64,000 nt of DNA from Noviherbaspirillum cavernae. GTDB lineage: Bacteria; Pseudomonadota; Gammaproteobacteria; Burkholderiales; Burkholderiaceae_D. The notes beneath the pieces were generated by a model. The model searched no databases, was not told the DNA's origin, and worked only from the letters and a program-made list of their open reading frames with translations. The stretch covers positions 3,658,001 to 3,722,000 of the forward strand of contig NZ_QYUN01000002.1 in NCBI RefSeq assembly GCF_003590875.1. Direction: 5' to 3'. Position numbers and translations under genes: made by a program. Position 1 is the first letter of the stretch. Every line of letters starts with the position of its first letter. Below are positions 34,875 to 42,669 of this stretch, piece after piece.

Positions 34875-37163
34875 TCAGAACGACTTCGCATAGCGCATCG
34901 CCAGCAACCGTTCGGCGGCCACACCTTCGAGGTTGTTCGGATTGCGCCGCACCAGCAGCGTGAAGCGCAGCGAGGCGTCCTGCGCCAGCGGCATCTGATA
35001 ATTCAATTCGGTGCGCAGCTCGCGCACCACCGGCACCATCGAGAAGCGCGCACGTTCGCGCGTTTGCGCGCCGTCGGCATCGACGCCGGACAGCACATCG
35101 AGCACCAGCTGGCCGGCATAGGTGCGCAAGGGCTGCGACAGCGACAGGCTGAGGCGGTCGCCGGCGGCGATGCGGTCGGAGGCGACCAGCGCCAGCGTGA
35201 ATGCATTGGTGCGCGCGGCCGTCACTTCCGCGATCAGGCTGCTGCCGTTGACGCTACCCGGCGTCACGCCGTATGAAGCCTGGCCCGCGAGCGCGAGGCC
35301 GGGTGCGAGCAGCAATGCGCCGGTCAGCTGCAGCGAACTGGTGGCCGCGCCGGGGCCGAGCGCCAGCGCGCCGCTCGATTGCGCGCCGAGGTAGGCGTTC
35401 GATTCGTTGGTGCGGGCGAACGACACGGCGAGTGCCGCATCGCCGAAGGATTGCGATACCTCGATCAGGGCCGAGGCGGCTTTCGGCAGCGGCTGGAACG
35501 AGGCGGCCGGCATCCAGGCAAACGGGATCGGCCCTGGCTGCGAGGCGAGCGCCTGGTTCACGCCCGAACTCAGCACGCCGAACTTCACCCTGAGGCCGCC
35601 CGCCTGCTGCGCGATGGCGGCGTAGGCAGCGTCCGGCACCAGCGAGAAATACGGATTGGCCAGGGCCGGCACCATGTGGAATGCCGCCGCTTCGCGCAAC
35701 TGCATGCCGCCGGCACCGAAGTAGTTCGCTGCCATGCCGCCGATGCCGAACGCGGTTTCGCGCCCCGCGGCATTGCCGGAAACGAAGGAGAACGCGGCCA
35801 GCCGTGTGCGCTGCTCCTGATCGGCATTGCGCTGCCAGGCCGACGCGCCGCGATCCCAGGCGACCGTCACGGTCGAGCCGTCGGCCAGCACGTGATTGGC
35901 CACCTCGATGCGGCTGTCCATGCTGCCGAAGGCCTGTTCCAGCGTCAGTGCGGCCGGCTTCGAAACGGTGGTGGCGAGATCGACGCTGTAGTCGCGCCGG
36001 AAATCGTCCAGCCCGATCGCGCGCAAGTTGCCGGAGGCGGCAAGCTGCCACAGCCGGCTGGTGGCGGCCGAGGGTTGCACCGCCGTCGCCAGCAGCCTGA
36101 TGCTCCGGCCGTTGAAGCTGGTGGTGACGACGTCGCCGATCGGCTGCAAGGCCTTTTCGACATTCAGCAAGCCGCGTCCGTAGACGGCATCGATGCCGGG
36201 CGCGCCAAGATCGGTCGCGGTGAGAAACAGGATGTCGGCCACCTGATCGGCGCGCAATGCCGGCCACAGCTGCTTGACCAGCGCCGCCGCGCCGCTGACG
36301 ACCGGCGTCGCCATCGAGGTGCCGCTCATGATGGCGTACCGGCCGTCGGCAGCGGACGAGTAGATGTTGACGCCGGGCGCGACGAGGAACCACGCGGCGG
36401 CGTCGCCGGCGCGATTGGAAAACGAGGCGATGCGGTTGTCGGCATCGACCGCGCCGACCGCGATGATCTGGTTGTTGGCCCAGGCTTCCCTGGCGAAGCG
36501 CGCCGGCCAGCCGGGATGGGCCGCGCCTTCGTTGCCTGCGGCGATCACCATCAGCAGGCCGCCGCGCACCGCTTCCTGCAGCGCGCCCGGATCGTAGCGA
36601 CTGTTCGCGCCGAGGCTGATGTTGGCGATGGCGGCCTTGCCGATCGCATAGCGCAGGCCCTTGTCGAGCGCGGCGGTGGTGCCGCTGCCGCCGTCGGCCA
36701 GCACCTTGATCGGCAGCAGCCGCGCATCGTACGCCACGCCGAACATGCCGCCGCCGCCGTCGTTTCCGCGACTTGCGCCGAGGATGCCGGCGACATGCGT
36801 GCCGTGGCCCAGCACGTCGGCAACATCGGCTGAACCATTGAAGGCGTTGTAGCCCTGCACCAGCTTGCCGACCCCGGCGAACTCGGCGTGTGCGGCGTTG
36901 ATGCCGCTGTCCAGCACCGCGATGGTGACGCCGCTGCCGCCGAGCGCGCGACTGTAAGCGTAGTCGGCGTTGATGTGGCCGATCGCCGGCAGCGCATCGC
37001 TGCGTTCGGGATCGAGCGCAGCAATTGCCAGGAAATGATTTTGTGTCGTGTGAAGCGCGCCACCCGGCGCGGGGGAAGTGTCATCCGCAAGCGCAGTACC
37101 GGCGGCGGCGGCCGTCACCGCCAAGGCAAAGAGGCTCGGCGGGAGGACTCTCGGGGAAAACAT
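34875..37163 (-). CDS. secreted subtilisin-like (S8) serine protease with C-terminal outer-membrane-like domain
   Basis: A 762-residue protein. The signal peptide is residues 1-26 (cleavage after ALA). The S8 peptidase domain spans about 60-345, with catalytic Asp85 (IAVLDSGIN), His120 (GHGTHVAGI), oxyanion Asn211 (AAGNEG) and Ser283 (SGTSMATP). The remaining 400 residues are Ala/Gly/Ser-rich amphipathic strands ending in Phe (RYAKSF), as in outer-membrane beta-barrels, so an autotransporter-like design is likely. A few hundred residues could serve as linker plus barrel, but no classical autotransporter signature is certain. It is preceded by a cyclic-di-GMP riboswitch, so it is probably a surface protease tied to the biofilm/motility switch. 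AAAAGG lies before the ATG. Confidence 0.88.
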   Translation of the reverse strand: MFSPRVLPPSLFALAVTAAAAGTALADDTSPAPGGALHTTQNHFLAIAALDPERSDALPAIGHINADYAYSRALGGSGVTIAVLDSGINAAHAEFAGVGKLVQGYNAFNGSADVADVLGHGTHVAGILGASRGNDGGGGMFGVAYDARLLPIKVLADGGSGTTAALDKGLRYAIGKAAIANISLGANSRYDPGALQEAVRGGLLMVIAAGNEGAAHPGWPARFAREAWANNQIIAVGAVDADNRIASFSNRAGDAAAWFLVAPGVNIYSSAADGRYAIMSGTSMATPVVSGAAALVKQLWPALRADQVADILFLTATDLGAPGIDAVYGRGLLNVEKALQPIGDVVTTSFNGRSIRLLATAVQPSAATSRLWQLAASGNLRAIGLDDFRRDYSVDLATTVSKPAALTLEQAFGSMDSRIEVANHVLADGSTVTVAWDRGASAWQRNADQEQRTRLAAFSFVSGNAAGRETAFGIGGMAANYFGAGGMQLREAAAFHMVPALANPYFSLVPDAAYAAIAQQAGGLRVKFGVLSSGVNQALASQPGPIPFAWMPAASFQPLPKAASALIEVSQSFGDAALAVSFARTNESNAYLGAQSSGALALGPGAATSSLQLTGALLLAPGLALAGQASYGVTPGSVNGSSLIAEVTAARTNAFTLALVASDRIAAGDRLSLSLSQPLRTYAGQLVLDVLSGVDADGAQTRERARFSMVPVVRELRTELNYQMPLAQDASLRFTLLVRRNPNNLEGVAAERLLAMRYAKSF

Positions 37164-37229
37164 GAAACGCCTTTTCTCGGTATCTGCAACGGGGGAAATG
37201 ATCGAGAAAGGGCCGCGCTGCGCCTGAAA

Positions 37230-37345
37230 CCAGGATGGCGGCTCCGCTGACTGGCAGCGCGCGCCTCATCGTTTCATCGCGTGCGCCCTGCAGTCCGGTG
37301 GCTTTGCGTCCCCGCCTCGCGGCGGGTTTGCCCTTGCATCTGCTC
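37230..37345 (-). promoter_or_regulatory. cyclic-di-GMP-I (GEMM-I) riboswitch upstream of the S8 protease
   Basis: On the minus strand the RNA has the GEMM-I landmarks in order. First is GGGCAAACC (37325-37333). A P2 stem CCGCC/GGCGG closed by a GCGA (GNRA) tetraloop follows, then GGGACGCAAAGCC. A P3 stem starts CCGGACTG and returns CAGTCAGCGG, and the conserved 3' side reads AGCGGAGCCGCC. It ends about 67 bases before the protease ATG. Known GEMM-I RNAs bind cyclic di-GMP and control surface, motility or protease genes. Whether this one turns the gene on or off cannot be read with confidence. The remaining gap to 37533 carries the upstream promoter region and a direct repeat of CTGAACATCAC just after the trfA stop. 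Confidence 0.85.
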
Positions 37346-37533
37346 CGGAGCGCACGACGAAATGCTTCGTCGGACACTCCAGCATGTTTGCATTCTGCAT
37401 TGATTCAAAATGCCTGCAAAATTTTTCGATGCCGGCTGCAAACCCGCGTGGCTGCTGCGCTACAGGCGATAGCAGCATGACAATTGAAGTGCAAAAAGCA
37501 CAATGGATCGTGCGTGATGTTCAGGTGTGATGT

Positions 37534-38460
37534 TCAGGCGAGCAGTTGCGTGCGGCTGGCGCGCAGCACGGTCACCACATCGGTCACCGGATCGATGCGC
37601 CACGACTTCAGGAAGCCCTGCTCCACCAGCAGGTCGAGCGCCTTCTTCAAGCCGTTGCGAAAGTGATAGAGCTGCTGCGCGGACGAGCCGCACAGGCCCT
37701 TGAGCGTCTCCACCTTGTAGCCGAACGGCTCGCGATGGGTGAAGTAGAAACCGTGCAGCCACTTCGCCAGCGGCGAACGCAACTTCAGGCGCTGGCGCCA
37801 GTCGAGCTGGGTGTAGGCATCCGCGCCGAACAGCGAGATCAACTTCGGATTGAGCCGCACCTTCCACTGCCGGTCGGTTTCATCCTTGAAGGTGAATTCC
37901 TGCACCAGCGTACCGCCATAGCCACGCTTGCCGGAACCGGCGTCGAAGCGGATCTCGACCGCGTTCGCGGTCAGGCGCAGGATGCACAGCCGCAGCCGCT
38001 CGTAGGACGGTGACGAGGTCGGCCAGCCCATCGACTTCAGCATCGAGTACGCGGTGAACGAGACTTCATGCCCCAGTGGCTGGCTGCGGGCGAGGTGCAC
38101 GAGGTTCAGGAACACGTCTTCGTCGTCCTGCCGCAATTCCTCGCCGGTGTAATAGATTTCCACGCCCTTGACGGAAGTGATCGGGCGCTCCTTCAGATGC
38201 TGGCGCGGCTCGTTCTGGCGCGCCACCGAAAACAGGGCCGAGCGCGCCAGCGGATTGGGCAGGCCGCGCACCTGGTTTTCCCACAGCGGCAGCTGGATGA
38301 TGTTGAGCGCCTCGGTGACATCACCGGGCAAGGTGTCCGGCCCGCCGCCAAAGCCCAGCTGGCCCTGCGCGGCAGCGACCTTTCTTTTGCTGGCGAGGGT
38401 TTCCTCGATTCTCTGCAACGCGTCGGTAAGGGGCTTGTGATGGATGGCGTGGGCTGGCAT
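37534..38460 (-). CDS. trfA: TrfA family replication initiator
   Basis: A protein of about 308 residues matching the IncP/RK2 TrfA family. It has NIIQLPLWENQVRGLPNPLARSALFSVA, VEIYYTGEELRQDDEDVFLNLVHLAR, SYERLRLCILRLTANAVEI, LAKWLHGFYFTHREPFGYKVETLKGLCGSS and the C-terminal RNGLKKALDLLVEQGFLKSWRIDP. TrfA proteins are winged-helix initiators that bind iterons and recruit DnaB/DnaA. The ATG at 38460 is preferred because a longer reading runs into the first iteron. Iterons 1-3 lie in its promoter region, suggesting autorepression. No par, tra or mob gene is nearby; flanking genes are chromosomal. Confidence 0.92.
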   Translation of the reverse strand: MPAHAIHHKPLTDALQRIEETLASKRKVAAAQGQLGFGGGPDTLPGDVTEALNIIQLPLWENQVRGLPNPLARSALFSVARQNEPRQHLKERPITSVKGVEIYYTGEELRQDDEDVFLNLVHLARSQPLGHEVSFTAYSMLKSMGWPTSSPSYERLRLCILRLTANAVEIRFDAGSGKRGYGGTLVQEFTFKDETDRQWKVRLNPKLISLFGADAYTQLDWRQRLKLRSPLAKWLHGFYFTHREPFGYKVETLKGLCGSSAQQLYHFRNGLKKALDLLVEQGFLKSWRIDPVTDVVTVLRASRTQLLA

Positions 38461-38522
38461 GGCGCGTTCGGGAAGGTTTTCGGGCGTGATTGACTGTTGA
38501 CCTAAGGTAACACGGCGATACT

Positions 38523-39281
38523 CGTCTTTCGAGCGTGGAGACACATCGCTTCAGCGTGGAAACACGTCTTTCGAGCGTGGGCGAAGGAGGCGAAAAAGTC
38601 GCGCCACAGGCATGTGCACGCGTTTGTCGAGCGTGGAATCGGGCGGCTTTCCGGGGTTTCGGCGCGTGCACGCGTATTTCGAGCGTGACATCGCCGACCG
38701 AAAAGCGAACGGCAGAGCTTCGGCTGCGGCACATCGCCGCCGTTTATCGTTTCCCAAGCGTGGTTTCAGTGAGCAAAAACGGCTGGAATGCATGTGCGGC
38801 AACCCATCGTCTTTCCAGCGAGGCGAGAGACTGCCTGAAAAGCCGCCACATATGCAGGTTCGGGGCTGAAAATGCTGCATTGACACGTATTTCGAGCGTG
38901 GGATGGCACGCAGTGACGTATTTCCAGCGTGGGTCACCACCGCGATGGCAGCGAAATTGTCGTATTTCGAGCGAGGCAAACCGCGAAATCGGTGCAACTC
39001 ATGTCTTTTTATTACCGAAAGTGCGGTTCAAAACCCGCAAAGCCATCGTTTTTCACGCGTGGGGACGTGCCGTTTCCCCAGCGTGGATGCGCGTTTGTCC
39101 AGCGAGAGGGGCACGTCGCCGGAGCGCGGAACGGCACGTATGCCGAGCGCGGCGCTGCCGTTTCCCGAGCGAGCGGCATTGCAGAAAATCACAATGAATT
39201 CAATGAGTTGGACGCGATTTTTCAACGCCTAATCGGTTTTTAATCTTTCTCTAATTCCGCCGATTCCACGCTTGAAGAACG
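38523..39281. other. iteron-type replication origin (16 direct plus 1 inverted iterons)
   Basis: Sixteen 16-bp units with consensus CGTNTTTCSAGCGWGG lie in one direction. Their starts are 38523, 38544, 38565, 38621, 38673, 38748, 38808, 38886, 38917, 38961, 39047, 39071, 39092, 39114, 39137 and 39159. The first three and the last six are spaced 21-24 bp (two helical turns). Units 1 and 3 are identical. A unit in the opposite direction, CCACGCTTGAAGAACG, lies at 39266-39281 across an AT-rich stretch. This is the layout of iteron plasmid origins such as RK2 oriV, next to a TrfA gene. No clear DnaA box was seen. Origin activity is inferred. Confidence 0.8.
39181..39262. other. AT-rich segment of the iteron origin (candidate unwinding element)
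   Basis: Directly after the last direct iteron the sequence becomes AT-rich for about 80 bases (GCAGAAAATCACAATGAATT, GATTTTTCAACG, GGTTTTTAATCTTTCTCTAA) in an otherwise GC-rich region. The inverted iteron follows. This is where iteron origins usually melt. It also contains the downstream flank of the amidase gene on the minus strand; no frame is seen. Confidence 0.55.
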
Positions 39282-39345
39282 ATAGAGGAGCATGGAGGAC
39301 CATCGGCCGGCAGCACCAACCGATGGCCTTGCGCCTAGCCCTGCC

Positions 39346-40908
39346 TCAGACCTTGGGCGCGGCCAGCACGCCGAACAGGGCTTCCATCGCCATGCCGATA
39401 CCAAGCAGCTTCTTGTCGCTGCCCACCGGGCCGTCGATTTCCATCCCGACCGGCAGTCCTGCCGGCGTCAGGCCGGCAGGCAGCGACAGGCCGGGCACAC
39501 CGGCGTTGCTGCCGGGGTCGGTGTTCCGGATGAAGGTGCCGAATTCATCGAGCGGCGCGCCGCCGTTGATGGAGACGGTGGACGAGCCCTTGACCGCGTC
39601 GATCGGGACCGCCGGCAGCGGCGTGGTCGGGAAGAAGATGGCATCGACGGTATTGGCGCTGAAGTAGTTGTCGTACATGGTGCGCAACGCGGGCCGGTGG
39701 ACATTGATCGCGTCCGGATAGGCGGCGGCGAACGCATCGCCCATGATCGCGCCGAATGCGCCCTTCACGTCCGGGCTGGCGACCTGGGCGGCGATATCGG
39801 CCAGCGTGATGCCCGTCACGCCGCTGGCCTGCAGCCAGGCCGGGATGTCGGCGATCGGTTCGTGCAGCGCGATCGGGAACGACATCTTGTCGTTCAGCGT
39901 CATCACGCCGGCCATGTCGACGTTGACGAAGACCACGCCGGCCGCCGCCAGCTTCGTCTTCGCGCTTTCCATGACGGCGGCGACATCCTTGTCTAGGTTT
40001 TGCCAGAAGGCGGCGGGGATGCCCAGGCGCAGTCCCTTCAGCGATACGGTGGTCGCCTGCGCACTGCGCGTGATGACGGCATCGAGCAGGGCGACATCCG
40101 CCACGGTCCGGCCCATCGGTCCGACGGTGTCGCGGGTGTGACTGATCGGCGCCACGCCGGCACCGCTGTAACGGCGTTCGGCACCGCCGTTCCCGACCGA
40201 AGGACGCAGGCCGACGATGCCGGTCAGCGCGGCGGGGACGCGCGAGGAGCCGCCGGTATCGGTACCGAGTCCGGCCGGCACGATGCGAGCGGAAATCGCG
40301 GCAGCGGTGCCGCCCGAGGAGCCGCCGGGAATCAGCGCGGCGTTGTAGGGATTCTTCACCGCGCCGGCGAAGGGCGAGAAATTGGTGCTGGTGATGCCGA
40401 AGGCGAGCTCGTGCATGTTGGCCTTGCCGATAATGATCGCGCCGGCATCGAGCAGTGCCTGCAGGGTCGGCGCGTTGGCATTCGGGGTGAAGTTCTTCAG
40501 CGCCGGCGTGCCCGCCGTGGTCGGCAGATCCTTCGTGTTGATATTGTCCTTGACCACAATCGGCATGCCGGCCAGCGCCGGCAGTGTCTGGCCGGCGGCG
40601 CGCATCGCATCGATGCGTTTGGCGGCCTCCAGGGCGGCGCTCGCGTTGAGCGTGATGATCGTGTTCAGGCTGCTCAGCGCGCGGGCGCGGTCGAGTGCTG
40701 TCGTGATGTACTGGACGGCCGTCAACCGCCCTGCAGAGATGGACTTGATCGCGTCGGATGCCGACAAGGCAAGCTGCTCTTGTGTTGTCATCGGGTCAGT
40801 GCCTCCTCCGCCGCATGCGGTCAAAAATCCGCCACAGACAGGCATCGCGGCGATCCCTGCGGTGGTCTTCAAGAATTGGCGACGATCGAATTTTTTTGTT
40901 GTCTCCAC
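39346..40908 (-). CDS. amidase signature family enzyme, probably Tat-exported
   Basis: A protein of about 520 residues. It begins with a twin-arginine signal (KFDRRQFLKTTAGIAAMPVC) and a possible lipobox at FLTAC, then the amidase core. The catalytic Lys is in GMPIVVKDNINTKDLPTTAGT, the Gly/Ser motif is IPGGSSGGTAAAISARIVPAGLGTDTGGSSRVPAA (cis-Ser and nucleophile Ser), and the conserved RPSVG and SHTRDTVGPMGRTVAD follow. The start is GTG at 40908, with GGAG eight bases upstream; an ATG at 40953 would put extra residues before the Tat motif. Relatives hydrolyse indole acetamide or other amides; export suggests an extracellular amide. A LuxR gene precedes it in the same direction. Confidence 0.87.
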   Translation of the reverse strand: METTKKFDRRQFLKTTAGIAAMPVCGGFLTACGGGGTDPMTTQEQLALSASDAIKSISAGRLTAVQYITTALDRARALSSLNTIITLNASAALEAAKRIDAMRAAGQTLPALAGMPIVVKDNINTKDLPTTAGTPALKNFTPNANAPTLQALLDAGAIIIGKANMHELAFGITSTNFSPFAGAVKNPYNAALIPGGSSGGTAAAISARIVPAGLGTDTGGSSRVPAALTGIVGLRPSVGNGGAERRYSGAGVAPISHTRDTVGPMGRTVADVALLDAVITRSAQATTVSLKGLRLGIPAAFWQNLDKDVAAVMESAKTKLAAAGVVFVNVDMAGVMTLNDKMSFPIALHEPIADIPAWLQASGVTGITLADIAAQVASPDVKGAFGAIMGDAFAAAYPDAINVHRPALRTMYDNYFSANTVDAIFFPTTPLPAVPIDAVKGSSTVSINGGAPLDEFGTFIRNTDPGSNAGVPGLSLPAGLTPAGLPVGMEIDGPVGSDKKLLGIGMAMEALFGVLAAPKV

Positions 40909-41060
40909 GATGGTGCTCCGTTGGTAAGGTTGAATGCCGAAAAGGCAATTCATCCTGACACAAGGGATTGCGGAGCAATATCCTCATTATTGAGGACACG
41001 GATCGAATGCGGGAATCGAATACGGGTGTCACGGCCGCAGCATCCGCGATCAAATCGCGC

Positions 41061-41822
41061 TCAGGGCCGCTTGTCGGCCAGCCGCTGTATCAGTTGCGTG
41101 CGGCTGTGCACGCCGAGCTTGTCGAAGATGCGCGACAGGTGCGTTCTGACGGTCGAGAATTCGATGCCCAGCTGCTGCGCGATGGCCTTGTCGCACATGC
41201 CGCTGCATACGCATTGCGCGATGGCCTGTTCGCGGCGGGACAGCGTGCTTGCCGAAGCGGAATGGGGAATTTGTGCCGGAATTTGTGTCGGCACTTGCGC
41301 GCGGCGGGCGCGCGCCCGCTTCAGCGCCGAGGTGAAGACCGGCTGCACGATCGCCAGGATCGCCAGTGTCGTGCGGTCGAAACCGTCGCGCCGCCGGCCG
41401 CGCCAGATGCGCATGTCGCCGATGTTGTCGTCGCCATCGTAGGCGTACAGGTTGACACCGTGGTGCAGGCCGTCGCGCGCGAGGAAGTCGTTGAAGAATT
41501 CGGTCTTCATCAATTCCGCCTGCGGCATGACCTGCGCGACCAGCGTCGGCAGCCGGCGCTTTTGCAGCTCATGCGTGATCGGATCGTGGAACTGGTAATA
41601 GCGTTCGTAGGCCGACAGGTTGTCGAGGCTCATGTTGATCGACACCGTATCGGAGAACGAGCGGGCGGCGGCGTCCCACGAGAAAGAGGCGTAGTAATCC
41701 GCTTTCAGCAGGCGCAGCAATTGCTCGCCGACATGGACGCGGATTTCCCGTTCCGAGCAGTCCTGGCCCAGCCAGTTGACCAGTTCTCCAAGCGAAGCAG
41801 CCTCTTTTGTTGTGAGATTCAT
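41061..41822 (-). CDS. LuxR family transcriptional regulator
   Basis: A 253-residue protein. An N-terminal sensor-like region (about 1-170; segments YYASFSWDAAARSFSDTV, SAYERYYQFHDPITHELQ, LARDGLHHGVNLYAYDGD) is of the PAS/GAF kind seen in solitary LuxR proteins. A C-terminal LuxR helix-turn-helix follows: LSRREQAIAQCVCSGMCDKAIAQQLGIEFSTVRTHLSRIFDKLGVHSRTQL. No AHL-binding residues are evident. GGGAG is five bases before the ATG. It is upstream of the amidase in the same direction and may control it. Confidence 0.88.
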   Translation of the reverse strand: MNLTTKEAASLGELVNWLGQDCSEREIRVHVGEQLLRLLKADYYASFSWDAAARSFSDTVSINMSLDNLSAYERYYQFHDPITHELQKRRLPTLVAQVMPQAELMKTEFFNDFLARDGLHHGVNLYAYDGDDNIGDMRIWRGRRRDGFDRTTLAILAIVQPVFTSALKRARARRAQVPTQIPAQIPHSASASTLSRREQAIAQCVCSGMCDKAIAQQLGIEFSTVRTHLSRIFDKLGVHSRTQLIQRLADKRP

Positions 41823-41874
41823 GGCGACTCCCGATTCCGGAAATTCTGCACAAAACCCTGGTTACTGCGTTCTC

Positions 41875-41892
41875 CGGGAGCGGTCGCTCCCG
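41875..41892. terminator. hairpin between livF and the LuxR gene
   Basis: CGGGAGCGGTCGCTCCCG is a perfect 8-bp-arm palindrome just after the livF stop on the minus strand. No T-run follows, so intrinsic termination is doubtful. Confidence 0.4.
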
Positions 41893-41896
41893 CTGT

Positions 41897-42652
41897 TCAG
41901 GCCGCCTTTTTCGCCAGGCCCAGATACGTATCGATCACCTTCGAGTCATTCGCCAGTTGCGATGCCGGCCCTTCCAGCCCGACACTGCCGGTTTCCAGCA
42001 CGTAGGCGTAATCGGCCACCTGCAGCGCGGCGCGCGCATTCTGCTCGACCAGCAGGATCGCGACGCCGGTTTCTTTCAGGCGCACGATGATGTGGAAGAT
42101 TTCCTTGACGATGCGCGGCGCGAGGCCGAGGCTGGGTTCGTCCAGCATCAGCAGTTGCGGCTTGGCCATCAGGGCGCGGCCGACGGCGAGCATCTGGCGC
42201 TCGCCGCCCGACAGCGTACCGGCATCCTGCTTGCGCCGTTCCTTCAGGCGCGGGAACAGCTCGAACACGACGTCGAGCTGGTCTGCATAATTTTTTTCGC
42301 GCGCGCGGTAGCGGCGGTAGCTGCCCAGCAGCAGGTTGTCCTCCACCGTCATGGTGGAAAACAGTTCGCGCTTTTCCGGCACCAGGCACATGCCGCGTGC
42401 GACCCGCGCCTCGACCGGGACGCTGGCGACGTCCTCGCCCAGCAGCGAGACGCTGCCGCGCATGGTGCCGGTGGTCGGCAAGGCGTCGGCGATGGCGTTG
42501 AGCATGGTCGACTTGCCGGCGCCGTTGGGGCCGATCACGGTCACGATCTGGCCGGCGCCGACCTTCAGGTTCACGCCATGCAGCGCCTCGACCTTGCCGT
42601 AGGCCACATGCAGGTCCTTCACTTCGAGGATCGGCGTCGTCAGTGCATCCAT
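41897..42652 (-). CDS. livF: branched-chain-type ABC transporter ATP-binding protein LivF
   Basis: A protein of about 251 residues. Walker A is [11 protein letters not shown], the Q-loop region includes [22 protein letters not shown], the signature is [15 protein letters not shown], and Walker B is [25 protein letters not shown] is typical of LivF. The ATG at 42652 is preferred, seven bases after AAGGA; an earlier ATG at 42673 overlaps the stop of the fused permease/ATPase gene (ATGA). It is the last gene of a four-gene uptake system, livK-livH-livMG-livF. Confidence 0.92.
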   Translation of the reverse strand: MDALTTPILEVKDLHVAYGKVEALHGVNLKVGAGQIVTVIGPNGAGKSTMLNAIADALPTTGTMRGSVSLLGEDVASVPVEARVARGMCLVPEKRELFSTMTVEDNLLLGSYRRYRAREKNYADQLDVVFELFPRLKERRKQDAGTLSGGERQMLAVGRALMAKPQLLMLDEPSLGLAPRIVKEIFHIIVRLKETGVAILLVEQNARAALQVADYAYVLETGSVGLEGPASQLANDSKVIDTYLGLAKKAA

Positions 42653-42669
42653 CATGGGTTCCTTGATTA

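Noticed and set aside
38523..39174. CRISPR array
   Set aside because: Repeats are 16 bp, imperfect and irregularly spaced with short gaps; they sit beside trfA and fit iterons.
41875..41892. Intrinsic terminator for livF
   Set aside because: Perfect stem but no T-run; kept only as a low-confidence hairpin.
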